Below are positions 11,067 through 21,745 of a DNA stretch of 64,000 bases, in pieces. The notes beneath the pieces were generated by a model, which ran no database searches, was not told the origin of the DNA, and was given only the letters and a program-made list of their open reading frames with translations. The position numbers and the translations under genes were made by a program. The stretch is from Bos javanicus (taxonomy: Eukaryota > Chordata > Mammalia > Artiodactyla > Bovidae): positions 64,769,125-64,833,124 of the forward strand of contig NC_083885.1 of assembly GCF_032452875.1 (NCBI RefSeq). The letters are read 5' to 3'. How positions within the stretch are numbered: the first letter of the stretch is position 1; every line of letters begins with the position of its first letter.

Positions 11067-11519
11067 AGGCAGACACACTGCAAGAGAATCACCTGTTCTG
11101 ATGGGGGGACTTGAGGCTTACCTCAGTCCAAGAAAGTAACTCTCTTGGTTAGAGAACTGTACCTCTTCTCGAGGTGTAGCAGGAATCTCTCAGCCTTCTG
11201 TCTGTCCGTCTCTCTATCCATCTATCTACATGAATATACGTTATTTGTTTGCTGTTCAATACTGGCTGAATTATAATTATTCTCCATTGACTGTCATCTC
11301 CCACCCACTCCCGTGTGTCCCATGAAAGCAGAGGTCTTTCCATCTGCTTCCTTCAATTGTGGAAAACCACAGTTCTGGCTTGAATGGGGTCTCCCAAGAC
11401 TAAGATTTTGAAGCCCTAGCCCTTAGTCCCTCAGAATGCGACTGTGTTTGGAGACAGAGTTTTTAAAGAGGTGATTAAGTTAGAACAGGGTCGTTAGGAT
11501 GGCTGTTAATCCCATCTGT

Positions 11520-11900
11520 GGTTGTTCAGTCGCTCAGTCGTGTCCAACTCTTTGCGACCCATGGACTGCAGCACACCAGGCCTCCCTGTCCATCACCAAC
11601 TCCCGGAGCTTGCTCAAACTCATGTCCATCAAGTCGGTGATGCCATCCAACCATCTCATCCTCTGTTGTCCCCTTCTCCTCCTGCCTTCAATCTTTCCCA
11701 GCATCAGGGTCTTTTCCAGTGAGTCAGTTCTTCGTATCAGGTGGCCAAAGGATTGGAGTTTCAGCTTCAGCATCAGTCCTGCCAATGAATATTCAGGACT
11801 GATTTCCTTTAGGATGGATTGCTTAGATCTCCTTGCTGTCAAAGGAACTCTCAAGAATCTTCTCCAACACCACAGTTTGAAAGCATCAATTCTTCAGCGG
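11520..11900 (-). mobile_element. BovB 3' fragment nested in the MLT1 LTR
   Basis: Antisense BovB end from 'ttgttcagtcgctcagtc' to 'aaagcatcaattcttcagc'. Flanked by 'tctgtggt' and 'tctctggt', a plausible slightly decayed target duplication. Confidence 0.88.
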
Positions 11901-11931
11901 TCTCTGGTGTTCCTATAAAAAGAGGAGATTA

Positions 11932-12037
11932 TCAAGAGGGAGGGGACATATGTATACCTATGGCTGATCCCTGTTGATGTATGGCAGAAAGCAATGCAAT
12001 ATTTTAATTATCCTTCAATTAAAAATGAATATTTTTT
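11932..12037 (+). repeat. Severely truncated L1 3' end with 16-bp target duplication
   Basis: Only about 106 bp of an L1 3' terminus ('gtatacctatggctgatc', 'ttatccttcaattaaa'). A perfect 16-bp repeat 'taaaaagaggagatta' at 11916-11931 and 12038-12053 proves target-primed insertion into the MLT1 LTR. Confidence 0.9.
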
Positions 12038-12354
12038 TAAAAAGAGGAGATTAGAACATAGACACACTGAGAAGACCATGGCCATTTATAAGTAGAGTCT
12101 TCAGAAGAAACCAAGGCTGCTGACACCTCGATCTTGAGCTGCCAGAATGAGGAGAAAATCAATTTCTGTTGGAAGGCCCACCCCCCGCCCCCAGTCTGTG
12201 GTACTTTGTTATAACAGCCCTAGAAACCTAACACAATCACCCCCTTTTTTTTTTAAAGTTTGTGTTTAAAAAGCAAGAAACAGTCTGAAAACATGTGCAT
12301 GTAATTGATTGGAAAACAATTACTTAATATCTTAGAACCACCATAAAGTCTACA

Positions 12355-13345
12355 AATATTCATAATAAATGCTAGAGAGCATGTGGGGAGAAGGGAACCC
12401 TCCTACACTTTTGGTGGGAATGTAAATTGGTGCAGCCACTATGGAGAACAGTACAGAGGCTGCTTAAAAACCTGAAAATAGAGTTAACATGTGATCCTGC
12501 AATCCCACTCCTGGGCACAAGTCTGGAGAAAAACATGGCTTGAAAGGATACACGCACCCCAAAGTTGTCTGCAGCACTGCCTACAGTAGCCAGCCAAATG
12601 TCCATCCACGAAGGGGTGGATGAAGAGGATGTGGTGCCTCTGCACACTGGAATGCTACTCAGCCATGAAGGAGGAGGAGGTGCTGCCACGCGCCGCGATG
12701 GGGAAGGACCTATAGATTTTCACACTGTCACAAGCGAAACAACTCAGAGGAAGACGAGTGTCCTATGAGACCGTTTATACGTGAAATCATAAAAGATACA
12801 AATGAACTTACAAAGCAGAAATATGACTCACAGGCATAGAAAACAAACTTACGGTTACCAAACGATAAAAAGGGGAGGGATAAATGAGAAGTTTGAGATT
12901 AACAGGTACACCCTATTATATATAAATAGAGAATCAACAAGGCCCCACTGTATAGCACAGGGAACTCTACTCAATATCTTGTAATAATCTATAATGGAAA
13001 ATATATATATATTATAGGAAATTATAAAATATATAGGATATATAAAAAATTCCTCCCAGGTGGCTCAGTGGTAAAGAATCCACCAGCAATGCAGGAGATG
13101 AGGGTTCCCTTCCTGGATTGGGAAGATCCCCTGGAGAAGGAAATAGCAACCCACTCCAGTATCCTTGCCTGGAAAATCCCATGGACAGAGGAGCCTCTCG
13201 GACTACAGTCCATGAAATTGAAGAGTCAGACTCGACTCAGTGACTAAGCAAAAACAACGTAGATATGTATGTATAACTGAATCCATTTGCCATCACCTAA
13301 AACATTGTAAACCAACAGTACTTCAATAGAAATAAATGAAAAATG
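12355..13345 (+). repeat. L1 ORF2 C-terminus and 3' UTR
   Basis: Longest sense L1 piece here. Starts in ORF2 ('ggtgggaatgtaaattgg', 'ccactcctgggcac', 'ggaatgctactcagcc'), passes through the 3' UTR and ends near 'acttcaatagaaataaa'. Interrupted by a Bov-tA at 13050-13257. Reading frame broken. Confidence 0.85.
13050..13257 (+). repeat. Bov-tA SINE nested in L1
   Basis: Head 'tggctcagtggtaaagaatc', body 'cccactccagtatccttgcc', end 'cagtgactaagc'. Inserted at the TA-rich stretch of the L1 3' UTR. Confidence 0.9.
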
Positions 13346-14099
13346 AAAAAACTTACATCAGAAACTCTTTAAACAAAACCCTGCAGGACTCAAACAGTCT
13401 GGACTTTGGAGACCCATGTGTGGATTCCGGCAGAAATGTCGATCCACAGACTGGGTCTGTGGTTCCTAGTGTTTAGTAGGAATCCCATCCGGCTGTCCCG
13501 CGAGAGTGTGGGCAGTGGTCAGGAGGAAACGCGTGCCCTTGGGGTGAGTGGTGGGAAATGGCAGCATCATTCCCTCTTCACTGCTCCCCCCTCCGCAGCC
13601 CACGGGCATCCCACACTCCCCAAAGAGGCCGGAACGAGAGTCTGAAGCCCTCACACAGACCAGGTGGCCTCCCCTCTGCCACCCAAACGTGCATCTTTGC
13701 AGTGGACTTTCCGGGGGATATAGAATGAAATCCCACGTTCTCACCCGGACAACATCCTGGAGGAGGAATTTGCAAGCATCTACAAAATTCACAGGCACAT
13801 TTTCCCTCTGGCCCGCAGGCCATTGATCAATACTTAATCTAAACCACAAGCACACGCAACCTTGAATCTGCAACGGCTCCCTGAGTTCATCCAAGAGTCA
13901 GAGCAGAATTCAGGTGAAATAACATCTGTGCAGTCGTAGATCGTTCACCGCACTGGGGCATTATCGTCGTTATTTTTGTAGCAGAAACACAACAGAAATG
14001 CGTCAGGAAGTCAGACTGTGAAATTGCAGCAAATCCACGCATGGAACGTTCCGTAGCCGCTAAGAATGCAGAACGTCTTTGTGCCTGCAAGGACATCAA
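13346..14099. other. Unique-looking sequence, no gene seen
   Basis: An open stretch on the minus strand (13894-13466) has no recognisable domain and no splice context, so I do not call it a gene. Confidence 0.4.
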
Positions 14100-14405
14100 A
14101 CTCGTCCATCCTAAAGAGAACCCACCCTGAAGATTCAGTGGAAGGACTGATGCTGAAGCTGAGGCTCCAATACTTTGGCCACCTGATGGGAAGAGCCAAC
14201 TCGTTGGAAAAGACCCTGATACTGGGAAAGACTGAAGACGGGAGGAGAAGAGGGTGACAGAGGATGAGATGGTTGGATGGCATCACTGACTCAATGGACA
14301 TGAGTTTGAGTAAACTCCAGGAGATGGTGATGGACAGGGGGGCCTGGCGTGCTGCAGTCCATGGGGCCGCATAGAGTCGGACACGACTGAGCGACTGAAC
14401 AGCAA
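14100..14405 (+). mobile_element. BovB 3' end, sense orientation
   Basis: Starts 'catcctaaagagaaccc', includes 'ggccacctgatgggaag', and ends 'cggacacgactgagcgactg', the BovB 3' terminus. Confidence 0.9.
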
Positions 14406-14768
14406 CAGCTTTGTGCCTTAACGCGGGATCGAGACGTGGTGTGAAGTGATAAGAGCAAAGTGTCAAACAGCGCAATGCCAGGTACGCTCTGTGTCTGTGA
14501 AAACAGACAGAAGGGCGTGAACATCAAGATATATGTTGCCGCCAATTTATGTATAGAACACTCTGCAGGGAGACCTAGGAACTGGCAACCCGGTTTGTCT
14601 CGAGAGCAAGTGTGGGTAAGCTTTTTCTCTAAAGGGTCAAGTACTCAACTCTGCCGCTGGGATGGCAAAAGCAGCCACAGACAGTTGTAAGGACTGGAGA
14701 CGACTGTGTCCCGATAAAGCTTTATTTACAGACATAGGCGGAGCCAGGTGTGAGCAGATGGAGGGTGA
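14406..14768. other. Unique sequence plus an old unnamed repeat
   Basis: Around 14640-14750 'ataaagctttatttacag' with 'aaaagcagccacagacag' matches the pattern seen again at 60640-60775, so both look like copies of one ancient mammalian repeat I cannot name with confidence. Confidence 0.4.
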
Positions 14769-15365
14769 TTTTCCCTTTTAATTGATTTTGTTGAACTTTA
14801 GTTGAGGCACATGTGGTGTTAGTTTCTGGTGTACAGCACCGTGATTCAGTTATACACATAAATAATAGTTGGCTTTGGCTAGCCCACCCCAGACTACCCA
14901 TCCTCCTCTTCCCCTTGGAGACCGCTAGTGTGTTCTCTGGGTCTGTGAGTCTCTCTGTGTGTTGTAAATAAGTTTGATTGTATCATGTCTTAGATTCCAC
15001 ATATAAGTGGGTATCATCTGACGACTTTCTTTTTCTAACTTACTTCCCCTGGTATGGTAACGTCTGGATCCATCGTGTTGCCGCAAATGCCATTATGGCA
15101 TTCTTTTTCACAGTTGACTAATATTCCACTGCCTGTGCACCGCACCTCCCTGATCCGTTCATCTGTCAGTGGAGGCAGAGTTACTTCCCTGTCTTGGCTA
15201 TTGTGAATAACGCTGCAGCGAACACCTGAGGGGCATCTGTCTTACCGAATGAGAGTTTTGTCTGGATATATGCCCAGGAGTGGGATCACTGGATCACACG
15301 GTGACTCTGTTTTCAGTTTTCCAGGCACTGTTCCCCGTGGTGGCTGCACCAACGTACGTTTACAG
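14769..15365 (-). repeat. L1 ORF2 end/3' UTR, antisense
   Basis: From 'gaactttagttgaggcac' through 'gattccacatataagtgg' and 'tttcacagttgactaatattcc' to 'gtggctgcaccaacgtacg'. Old and frame-broken. Confidence 0.8.
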
Positions 15366-16050
15366 GGCGGTTCTGGGGGCTGGGTTTTCTGATCCCTGGG
15401 CTGGAGCGTGAAAACTAGGGCAGGAGCGTCGGGCCAGAAAGAGAAACACACCCTCCTGGTTCCCTTCCACGCAGTTCTTCGAATCCTCCAACGACGCCTA
15501 CGGGAGAGGAACTGTTTTTATCCTCAACACACAGGGTTGGAAACCTCTATTTAGAAAATTGCACAAGAACACAGCTGGGAAGTGGAGGAGCCAACACACA
15601 CACACCCACGCCGAGTTACTCCACAGTCTGATGGCGGCCACGTGTCACTACCCGGGCGCTCCCCTGCGAGGAACCAGTCCTCTGGCTCCAGCCTGGGAGG
15701 AGAGAAAAGACCGGCTGGCAAGGAGAGGGGAGTCAGGGCGCCCGTCTGTCTCCCTGATCCAGGTTTCGGGGCTAAATGTAAAGGGTCTGGGGAATTTTAA
15801 ACTTGGGTTTGTCTCAAATCAGTCCATATAAGCTGCTCGAGTTGCTGGAAATCAAGTTTTCCCCACTGAGGGACTTCTTGCTCCACAAAAGGCTCTGATG
15901 GCAGCATTTCAAGTTCCCTAGATTGCAGATTTTCGGTCCTCCTGAGGACACAGCTTCCTGGGCTGTTTGTCAATTCACTCCCGGTTGATTGATCACTGCC
16001 TGTTTTTGGTTTTTGGTTTTGGTTTGTTGGTTTTTTGTTCTGTTTTGCTT
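15366..16050. other. Unclassified sequence, no gene seen
   Basis: Contains a CA-rich stretch (15593-15610) and GGTTTT/TTTGG-type simple sequence at about 15995-16045 that may be the tail of the next SINE. Confidence 0.4.
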
Positions 16051-16051
16051 T

Positions 16052-16290
16052 TGATTTGGCTGCCCTGGGTCTCAGCTGTGGCACTGGAATATCTGGTCTT
16101 TGTTGAGGCATGAGGGTCGGGTGTTTTTTGTTGGGGTATGCAAACTCTTAGTTGCAGCCAAGATGTAGTTCTTACTTATCTTACTACCTTAAGATAAGAT
16201 GTATAGTAAGATATAGTTCCCTGACCAGGGATCAAACCTGGGCCCCCTACACTGGAAGTGCAGGGTCTTAGCCATTGCACCACCAGAGTG
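16052..16290 (-). repeat. Long-form CHR SINE with internal rearrangement
   Basis: Antisense CHR: 'tggctgccctgggtctcag', 'ttccctgaccagggatcaaac', 'ttagccattgcaccaccag'. The middle contains an extra fold-back, 'tatcttacta' (16177-16186) facing 'tagtaagata' (16204-16213), absent from other copies here. Confidence 0.8.
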
Positions 16291-16499
16291 AAAGTGCTAG
16301 TTGTTTAGTTGTGTCCGACCCTTTACAACCCCATGGACTGTAGCCCGCCAGGCTGCTCTGTCCATGGGATTCTCCAGGCAAGAACACTGGAGTGGGAAGC
16401 CATGCCCTCCTCCAGGGGATCTACCCGCCCCAGGGATCGAACCCAGGTCTCCTGCACTGAAGGCAAATTCCCTATCACCTGGACCACCAGGGAAGTCCC
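16291..16499 (-). repeat. Bov-A2/Bov-tA SINE
   Basis: Antisense body 'gactgtagcccgccaggc' and B box 'gggatcgaacccag', ending 'accaccagggaagtccc'. Abuts the CHR SINE at 16290 where both share 'accaccag'. Confidence 0.85.
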
Positions 16500-16573
16500 G
16501 ATCGACAGCGTGTTTTGAGGGAGCGGAAGCAGCCGGAGCTGGGCAGTGTTTCAGGGGCTGCCCCCTTACCTTG

Positions 16574-16776
16574 GCTTCCCGGGTGACCCAGCGGTAAAGA
16601 GTCCATCTGCAATGTAGGAGACGGAGCTTCAGTCCCTGGGTCGGGAAGGTCTCCCGGAGGAGGAAATGGCAACCCACCGCAGTGTTCTCGCCTGGAGAAT
16701 CCCATGCACAGAGGCGCCTGGCGGGCCGCAGTCCGCGGGGTCGCAGAGTATGACACAACTGAGCACACACACACCA
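16574..16776 (+). repeat. Bov-tA SINE with target duplication
   Basis: Head 'gcggtaaagagtccatctgc', full Bov-A body, end 'ctgagcacacacac'. The 8-bp repeat 'ttaccttg' occurs at 16566-16573 and 16777-16784, giving the insertion limits. Confidence 0.9.
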
Positions 16777-16784
16777 TTACCTTG

Positions 16785-16895
16785 ACAGAGGAACTGTGTT
16801 TCTCCCATCTTTGACGCAGGAAGGAACCGAAGCACAGAGAGATTGAATAAGCTTCTGCTGGACACACAGCCCATCGGGACCCACACTCAGGTCTC
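16785..16895 (-). repeat. MIR SINE, antisense
   Basis: 'gaagcacagagagattgaat' followed by 'ggacacacagcccatc' matches the MIR core in reverse orientation, strongly diverged. Confidence 0.6.
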
Positions 16896-18285
16896 TTGAA
16901 ACCCGCTTCTGTTGACGGACAAGGTCTACTGGTAGCCTCAGGTGCCCGAGTGTCTCCTGATCTCTGAGAGTCCCTGACGCTCCCCTCCTGTGTCCTTCCA
17001 CGAATGGGGCTGGACTCCAGCCCTTCAGCACCATCCCAGAGTTACAGAAAGGCCCCCGGGACTACGTGCACCTCGAATCCATCTTTCTCGGTGGTGGGGC
17101 CACCACCTCTCCATCTGATGAGCATAGCTTCATCACTCTGCCTCCGTGACAACCCCAAACTATTTTCTCTCTTGTAAAAATTCTTCCAACCTTTGCATTT
17201 AACCCAAGGCATCCAAACATGACCCCCTCAACACGTAACCCACATCACAATGATAAAGAACATGTTCTACGATCTGTTCTGCATTTATCCCATGCGAGTT
17301 TCATGGTTACAGCCCTTCTCTGTTTGAAAGATAAATCTGATCAGATAAACTTGACGTGTATCAAGATTTCACACAGTCTGTGGTCGCAGGAGAGGCTTCA
17401 TAGCAGCTGTGCTGTCCAAACACACCTTGAAACGTTCCCATAACGAAACCACATCTTGGTTTTCAGAATTTAAGTTACACTCGTTAAAATAAACCGAATG
17501 CAAAACTCCCATCCTGTTGGTTACCGAGCTGCATCTCGTGGTGTGGATGGGCCCTGTCCCGGTGGGATGGGCCACTTGTACATGAAGGACCCTGGAGTCC
17601 CACCCAGCTTTTGGCGACCGTGAGTGTAGGGCTGCTCTAAACCTTCGCATTCACGTTTTTCTCAATGTAAGTCCTTTTTTGCAGGTCAGATAACTCAGAC
17701 TGAGAAAGCTGGGTGGAAGGGTGAATGTGTGTTTAACTGTAAAAGAGATGGACCAATTGCTTTCCCAGTGGATGTGCCATCCTGTGCCTCTCCCGGCCGC
17801 TGCCCCAGCGGTGGCGAGAGTCACAGAGGCCTTGGTGTGGTCAGCAGTGGACGTTCCTTCCGGTGGCTTCGGGGTGTTCCAGCGCGTCTAACTTCAGTCC
17901 TCCTGGGGGTTGTGATTTGAACCCATGCAAGTGTTTGCCTGCCTCTCCTTGGTGAACTATCTGTTCAAGTCTCTCTCTCTCGCTCTCATTTTTTTTTTAT
18001 AAATACTAAGAATTTTATTGTATGCCTCTGCCAGTGAATATAAAATAATTACCCTTGTGAAACAGAAATGCACGGAAGTTCAGAGGTAATGTTAAGGACT
18101 GGCAGAAGTGGGCGTTTGTATTCTGTGGCAGGTGTTACAGAGGCAGGCTATGGCACAGGCTTCAAATTCAGGTCTCCTCTGAATAGTCACTGGTTTGTGA
18201 AAAGTGGTCTAGAAAACCTCGTAAAGATTCCTTTTTCTACAAAAGGGAACAGGCTTTCTGGGGTCTGACAAGTCTCCTTTGTAAA
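16896..18285. other. Unique-looking sequence, no gene seen
   Basis: About 1.4 kb with no repeat I can name and no coding evidence. Reading frames on both strands are short and lack domain-like composition. Confidence 0.4.
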
Positions 18286-18289
18286 ATTC

Positions 18290-18475
18290 TATTTTTTAAA
18301 TAAAAATTATATATATTTAAGGCAAACAACATGATTTGCTACACACACATAGTGAAATGATTACTGCAAACTAAATAACATAGCTTCTCACATAGTTGCC
18401 ATTGTTTGTATGATGAGAGCCCCTAAAATCTACTCTCTCAGTAAATGTCCAGTGTTCAGCATAGTATTTTTTGAT
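18290..18475 (-). repeat. Old L1 3' UTR, antisense
   Basis: 'atagtgaaatgattactgc', 'cttctcacatagttgcc' and 'taaaatctactctctcag' match the antisense 3' UTR of older mammalian L1 subfamilies. Confidence 0.6.
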
Positions 18476-18479
18476 TGTT

Positions 18480-19320
18480 TATTTGCTTCTTTTATTTTTA
18501 CTGAAGTATAGTGGATTTACAATGTCATGTTAGTTTCAGGAGCACAGCAAAGTGACTCGGTTATATATATAACAGAATATATATCATTATATATACATGC
18601 TATAATACGTGTGTATATATATATATATATATGTGTGTGTGTTGTTTACTTCCTAAGTCGTTTCCAACTCTTTTGCGACCCCATGGGCTGTAGCCCACCA
18701 GGCTTCTCTGTCTACGGGACTCTCCAGGCAAGAATACTGGAGTGGGTTGCCACGTCCTCCTCCCAGGGATCTTCCCCAACCAGAGATCGAACCCAGGTCA
18801 CCTGCATTGGCAGGCGGATTCCTTACCATTGAACCACCAGGGAAGCCATTTTTTTTTTTTTTTCAGATTCTTTTCCCATATAGTTTATTGCAAAATGTTG
18901 AATACAGTTCCCTATGCTATACAGGAGGTCCTTGTCGTATATTTTGTATGTAGCAGTTTATACCTGCTAATCCTAGACTCCTAATTTATCCCTCCCCCCC
19001 CTCTCCCCGCCATATTTCCTCTTTGGTGATCATAGCTTATTTTCTATGTCTATGGGTCTGTTTTATAAATAAGTTCATTTGTATAATGTTTTTAGCTTCC
19101 ACATACAAGTGGTGTGATGTGAGACTGTCTTTCTCTGTCCGACCCACTTCACTTAGTATGACCGTCTCTAGGCCCATCCATGTTGTTGTAAGTGGCATGA
19201 TTTCATTCTTTTCGACAGTTGGGTAATATTCCATTGTCTGTATTTACCACATCTCCTTTGCCCATCCCTCTGTCCATGGACACTTCGGTGCTGCACACTA
19301 GGCCTCCAGACTTCTTCATC
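18480..19320 (-). repeat. L1 3' end, antisense, interrupted
   Basis: From 'actgaagtatagtggattt' through 'tccctatgctatacagg' and 'cacttagtatgaccgtc' to 'ccatggacacttcggtgctgc'. A Bov-A2 at 18641-18848 interrupts it at the TA/TG microsatellite. Confidence 0.85.
18641..18848 (-). repeat. Bov-A2 SINE nested in L1
   Basis: 'gcgaccccatgggctgtag', 'gagtgggttgccacgtcc', 'gagatcgaacccaggtc', 'ttgaaccaccagggaagcc'. Good preservation of the tRNA-like promoter end. Confidence 0.9.
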
Positions 19321-19385
19321 CCTCACAACTTAACGTTGCCCCCTTTGCCCATCACCCGTTTCCCCATATCCCCTCTCTGCCCGCC

Positions 19386-19584
19386 TGCTAAGTCGCTTCA
19401 GTCCTGTCCGACTCTGTGTGACCTCATAGACGGCAACCCACTAGGCTCCCGCATCCCTGGGATTCTCCAGGCAAGAACACTGGAGTGGGTTGCCATTTCC
19501 TTCTCCAACGCGTGAAAGTGAAAAGTGAAAGTGAAGTCGCTCAGTCGTGTCCAACCCCCAGCGACCCCATGGACTGCAGCCTAC
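19386..19584 (-). repeat. Bov-A2 dimer, cut short
   Basis: One Bov-A unit (19386-19510), a GTGAAA-rich linker, then a second unit beginning 'gaagtcgctcagtcgtgtcc' that stops abruptly after 'actgcagcctac' exactly where the palindrome at 19585 begins. Confidence 0.8.
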
Positions 19585-19707
19585 CGTGTGGAATCTGAAA
19601 AAGTCAAATCGCAGAAGCAGAGAGGGGAATGATGGTTATCTAACCCTCTCTGGTAACCATCATTCCCCTCTCTGCTTCTGCGATTTGACTTTTTCAGATT
19701 CCACACG
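19585..19707. repeat. Perfect inverted repeat, 54-bp arms
   Basis: Left arm 19585-19638 is the exact reverse complement of 19654-19707, with a 15-base loop. The right arm is ordinary antisense L1 3' UTR ('gactttttcagattcc') continuous with the L1 that follows; the left arm is an inverted copy of it. Confidence 0.95.
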
Positions 19708-19940
19708 CGTGAGAGTGCGCATTTTTTCCCTTTGCCTGACTTGTGTCCCCTAGCATAACGTCCTCTGGGTTCACCCGTGCGGTTCCAGATGGAAGGATCT
19801 CTTTCCTTTTTCAAGGCTGAGTCATACTGCATCACATCTCTATCCCTCAATTTCTTTATCCATTCCTCTGTCTGGGAAGACAGGTCTTTTGCCTGTTTCC
19901 CGACGGGGTCATCTGTCCTTACCTGGAGATGTTTTAGTTC
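19708..19940 (-). repeat. Old L1 3' UTR/ORF2 end, antisense
   Basis: 'ccctttgcctgacttgtgtc', 'gctgagtcatactgcatcac' and 'tttatccattcctctgtc' continue from the right arm of the palindrome. Confidence 0.7.
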
Positions 19941-19949
19941 GTATCCCCT

Positions 19950-20065
19950 AACTGATTTTTATGAGGAAGGAAATAGAAGCACAGAAAGGTTAAGTGACTG
20001 GCCCGAGAATGCACAGCTGAGCCTTCAAGAACCGGAAAGCAGGAAGCCAGGCCTCCTCACTGGCA
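19950..20065 (-). repeat. MIR SINE, antisense
   Basis: 'gaagcacagaaaggttaag' followed by 'gactggcccgagaatgcac' is the MIR core in reverse. Confidence 0.7.
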
Positions 20066-20194
20066 GAGAGGAAGCAGAAAGCCCTCAGCCCTCTGGACTG
20101 ACCTTTATAGACAAGCGGTCATTCTGTCTTCTGAGAAGCAACTCCAGAGGGTGTCCTGGAATGGGATTGTCCGAGGACCTCTGAGGGACTGACT

Positions 20195-20460
20195 CCCACC
20201 CACCTGAGGGCCTTTACACCTGCTTCCCTGCCCTCGGCTGGGGAAGTCCTTACCCAGACACCCTGCGTCTCATCCTTCAGGTCTCAGCTGCCACATCGTC
20301 ACCTTGGAGGGCCATTTCCAGAGTTACTCTCTGAAACCTCAGCATTGGTTTGTTAATTTTCTGACTGTCTCCTCCTTCCAGGAGAGTTTGAGTTCCACGA
20401 GGCGGGGTGGTTTGTCTGCGCTGGGTCACATTTCCACCCCATCTCTCACCAACGCTTTCT
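20195..20460 (+). repeat. L2 LINE 3' end
   Basis: 'caggtctcagctgccac', 'gttaattttctgactgtctcc' and 'gagttccacgaggcgg' follow the order of the L2 3' UTR. Highly diverged. Confidence 0.5.
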
Positions 20461-20502
20461 ATGCCCCCAAACATTTTTACTTCTTCAAACGTCCCACATT
20501 CT

Positions 20503-20643
20503 TGAGACTTCCCTGGCGGTCCAGCCGTTAAGACTCCGAACTGCCACTGCAGGGGGCACGGGCTCAGTCCCTGCTCGGGGAACCAAGATCCCACATGCTG
20601 CGCAGTACGGCCAAAACTTTTTAAAAACAACAGAAATATAGTA
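20503..20643 (+). repeat. CHR SINE with target duplication
   Basis: 'gacttccctggcggtcc', 'gcagggggcacgggctcag', then an A-rich tail. 'ccacattct' at 20494-20502 and 20644-20652 is the target duplication. Confidence 0.85.
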
Positions 20644-20652
20644 CCACATTCT

Positions 20653-20984
20653 GTCCAGATACAACCCAGCAGAAGCGACAAACGACACGTACTTGTTGAA
20701 TGAAGTAACAAAAATAGCAAAAGTGAAATCTGGAAATGAACTGTTTTTAACAAGTTGGCAACCACCAGATTAGAATCATGGAAATTGTCTTCTCCCGAGA
20801 AAACACATGCTGTTTTTGTGCGAGTTCTGATGCGTCTCTGGTTCCAGGAGAAATTCCCTGCGCACCGTTAGGTTAGTGAGGAGGGTCCCTGCAGACCCTG
20901 CAACGAGACAAGGGGCAGGAGCCAGCCCCCAGGCCGGTCCCGTGTCCCTGGCCGGCTGCTGTTCACCGTCTCATGAAACGACGT
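20653..20984. other. Unique-looking sequence
   Basis: No gene or recognised repeat. Confidence 0.4.
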
Positions 20985-21105
20985 TTTTTTTTTTTTTTTT
21001 GGCCTCATTGCAATCGGGATCTTAGTTCCCTGAACCAAGGATCGAACTTGTGCCCCCTGCAGTGGAAGCACACAGTCCTAACCGCCGGGCCACCAAGGAA
21101 GTCCC
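20985..21105 (-). repeat. CHR SINE
   Basis: T tail at 20985-21000, 'ccaaggatcgaacttgtg' B box, and head 'gccaccaaggaagtccc'. Confidence 0.88.
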
Positions 21106-21454
21106 TTGTGAGGTGAAACTGACGATGTTGCAGCTGCTCCCACCTTCCGTGGAGTCCCCTGAGTGGAGGTGGTGGGCTCCGGTACCCTGATGGGGTTCTG
21201 TCCTATGGCAGAAGGGACAGGACCCTGGGTGGGCCTGGCCTGACGCCGTGCGCCCTTTCCAAGCTTGTCACAGAGGAGCCAGAGAGACACGCTCCCGCTG
21301 GGAAGAGGGGGAAGTGCCTGCCGTGGTGGGGTTCCCTGCAGGAGGCCCTGGACGGGGAGCTGAAGCCACCCCCACCGACAGCAGAGGAGAGGCAGGGGTC
21401 CCGGCCACGGGACTGCAGGGCTGGATCTGCCTACGGCCCGCCTCACTGCGTCTG
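21106..21454. other. GC-rich unique sequence
   Basis: No gene. Moderately GC-rich with scattered CpG, but not dense enough for a firm CpG-island call. Confidence 0.4.
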
Positions 21455-21745
21455 CCTGCCTGTGTGTGTGTGCGCGTGTGTCGGTGTCTGTCTGGGCGTC
21501 TACATGTGTCTGTGCGTGTGTGTGTGTGTCTGTGTGTCTGTGTGTGTGTGTGTGTCAGTATGTGTGTGTAGGTGTCTATGCGTGTGTCTCTGTGTGTCTG
21601 TGCATGTCTGTGTGTCAGTGTGTGTGCCTGTATGTGTCTCTGTGTCTCTCTGTGTGTCTCTGTGTGTGCTTGTGTGCCTGTGTGTGTCTGTGTGTGTTGC
21701 TGCGTGCCTGTGTGTGTCTGTGTGTACCTGTCTATATGTGCGTGC
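21455..21745. repeat. TG/TGTC-rich minisatellite
   Basis: About 290 bp of degenerate TGTG units mixed with TGTC, TGCC and TGTA variants. Open frames through it on both strands encode only Cys/Val- or His/Thr-rich simple sequence, so they are artefacts of the repeat. Confidence 0.9.

Larger units (their letters stand above)
10601..11374. other. Unique sequence with two X-box-like sites
   Basis: No gene. Includes an inverted duplication 'taggtaacaggcc'-like near 10640-10665, a purine-rich stretch 10800-10900, and a TCTG/TCTA microsatellite near 11195-11230. Confidence 0.4.
11375..12237 (+). repeat. MLT1-type MaLR LTR with two later insertions
   Basis: Begins 'cttgaatggggtctccc', has 'ctcagaatgcgactgtg', and ends with the typical 'gtggtactttgttataac' and 'agccctagaaacctaac'. 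About 500 bp of younger DNA (BovB 11520-11900 and an L1 tail 11932-12037) sits in its middle. Ancient ERVL-type LTR; no internal region seen. Confidence 0.8.
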
